Positions 6,415 through 7,150 of a DNA stretch of 7,150 bases are shown piece after piece. Position 1 is the first letter of the stretch; the number at the start of each line of letters is the position of its first letter. The stretch is from an uncultured Clostridia bacterium. GTDB lineage: Bacteria; Bacillota; Clostridia; Christensenellales; CALWSW01. The notes under the pieces are model-generated. The model had not been told where the DNA came from. It did not search any database and saw only the letters and a program-made list of their open reading frames with translations. The stretch spans positions 1-7,150 of the forward strand of contig CALNBC010000058.1 of assembly GCA_937874755.1 (NCBI GenBank), read 5' to 3'. A program made the translations under genes and the position numbers.

Positions 6415-7032
6415 ATGAGCAAAAAGGCAAAGCGAATCTGGAACATAGTCTCCGGAATATTGGTCGGGCTGGTGGTGCTGCTGGCAATCGTATTGGCGGG
6501 ACCGAGGCTCCTGGGGTACCAGCCCTACGCGGTGCTTTCAGGAAGCATGGAACCCACTTACCCCGTTGGCTCGCTGATATACGTCAAACCCTGCGACGCT
6601 TCCGAAGTGAAGGTGGGCGACCCGATAACCTTCGTGTTTAACGAAGACAATCTCGTCGCCACTCACAGGGTAGTCAGGATAGACGAGGCGAATCAGCAAT
6701 TTTACACCAAGGGAGACGCGAACAACGCCGAGGATGGTTCACCCGTCCACTTCAAGAACCTCGTGGGCAAGCCTTACGTATCCCTCGCGAATCTGGGGTA
6801 TGCCTCCACCTTCCTGGAGACTACCCAGGGCAAGATAATCACCATAACTATACTGGTAGCGGTTCTGTTGATAACTTTCCTGCCGGACATCATGAAGATA
6901 GGCAAGAAAAAGGACGGGAACGAGCCGCCGATAGAGCGGAAAAACTTTAAGAAGGACAAATACGGAAGAGCAGGCAGAATTACCGATCCGGCTGTCCAGT
7001 ACCCCGCAGACGAGGAGGCAGAGAAAAAATGA
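6415..7032 (+). CDS. sipW: SipW-type (ER-like) signal peptidase I
   Basis: A 205-residue membrane serine protease of family S26, SipW/archaeal-ER type, which removes signal peptides from exported proteins. Residues 8-29 form the first membrane segment. The catalytic serine is S44 in SGSMEPTYPVGS. The family's histidine, which replaces the Lys general base of ordinary bacterial signal peptidases, is H84 in ATHRVV, and D101 (GDANN) and D107 complete the conserved acidic part. A second membrane segment is at 141-157, followed by an unusually long, highly charged tail of about 48 residues (158-205), predicted cytoplasmic. AAGGAAAA (6400-6407) supplies the ribosome site and overlaps the stop of the preceding gene, so the two are surely cotranscribed. 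The stop codon overlaps the next start (ATGA). SipW enzymes typically process TasA/camelysin-like subunits, and such a signal peptide follows immediately, which strongly supports the assignment. Confidence 0.94.
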   Translation: MSKKAKRIWNIVSGILVGLVVLLAIVLAGPRLLGYQPYAVLSGSMEPTYPVGSLIYVKPCDASEVKVGDPITFVFNEDNLVATHRVVRIDEANQQFYTKGDANNAEDGSPVHFKNLVGKPYVSLANLGYASTFLETTQGKIITITILVAVLLITFLPDIMKIGKKKDGNEPPIERKNFKKDKYGRAGRITDPAVQYPADEEAEKK

Positions 7033-7150
7033 AAAAGAAGTCCCTTTTGACCCTCGGCGTCGTGACCCTCATCGCCGTTCTGGCGGTTGCGGGGGTGACA
7101 GCTGCCTGGCTGACTTCGACCGCCAGTGCGGATAACAGCATGACTCCCGC
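7029..7150 (+). CDS. SipW-dependent (TasA/camelysin-like) secreted protein, N-terminal fragment
   Basis: The gene is cut by the window edge; only the first 40 codons are visible. It starts MKKKS, then a hydrophobic core ending AVAGVTAAWLTSTASADNS. The pattern of a basic start, a long core, G-x-T-x-A-aromatic, then T-S/D-x-A-x-A-D matches SipW-dependent signal peptides of TasA and camelysin-type proteins, where cleavage leaves a short extended N-terminus used in filament assembly in known cases. The start overlaps the SipW stop by ATGA, suggesting translational coupling, and GAGGAGG (7012-7018) lies 10 bases upstream. The mature protein cannot be classified from this window; a metalloprotease-like camelysin, a filament subunit or an unrelated surface protein are all possible. 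Confidence 0.85.
   Translation, partial: MKKKSLLTLGVVTLIAVLAVAGVTAAWLTSTASADNSMTP

Overview
The window most likely comes from a Gram-positive, low-to-middle GC anaerobe of the Clostridia (an Oscillospiraceae-like or related uncultured lineage is my guess). The inference rests on the signal-peptide style, purine-rich Shine-Dalgarno sites, a SipW-type signal peptidase with a SipW-type substrate, and a GntR/UTRA regulator. No rRNA, tRNA, CRISPR array, transposase or phage gene was seen, and no marker fixes the species.

Left half, minus strand (positions 1-2007). Two genes read right to left. The first is a BirA/lipoate-ligase-fold protein (1201-1959, perhaps from 2007) in which the signature motifs of a working biotin ligase are replaced. 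After a 330-base AT-rich gap comes a GntR-family regulator of the HutC/UTRA type (91-870). A split hairpin at 1093-1125 and a weak AT hairpin at 16-35 may end the two transcripts.

Divergent control region (about 1960-2324). This AT-rich spacer separates the minus-strand genes from a plus-strand operon. It holds four copies of TTCTAA/TTAGAA in alternating orientation, spaced 23-27 bases apart. It also has a TGTGAC repeat of period 11 and a strong GGAGGG ribosome site, which places the surface-protein start at GTG 2325.

Right half, plus strand (2325-7150). A tightly packed operon encodes three proteins. The first is a 1358-residue secreted von Willebrand A protein with an acidic GEGEQ tandem repeat, a complete MIDAS, an aromatic insert, about five degenerate beta-rich repeats and a C-terminal CnaB/SpaA-like domain. 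The second is a SipW-type membrane signal peptidase I, starting 14 bases downstream. The third, overlapping by ATGA and cut by the window edge, begins with a signal peptide of the TasA/camelysin (SipW-dependent) kind.

The likely logic is that SipW matures the small subunit(s) encoded from 7029 onward, and that the large vWA protein is exported by the ordinary Sec route as an adhesin, tip or anchor of the same extracellular structure. The large protein has no LPXTG or membrane tail, so how it stays on the cell is the main open question. The nearby GntR regulator and the BirA-fold pseudoenzyme are candidate, unproven, partners in control.
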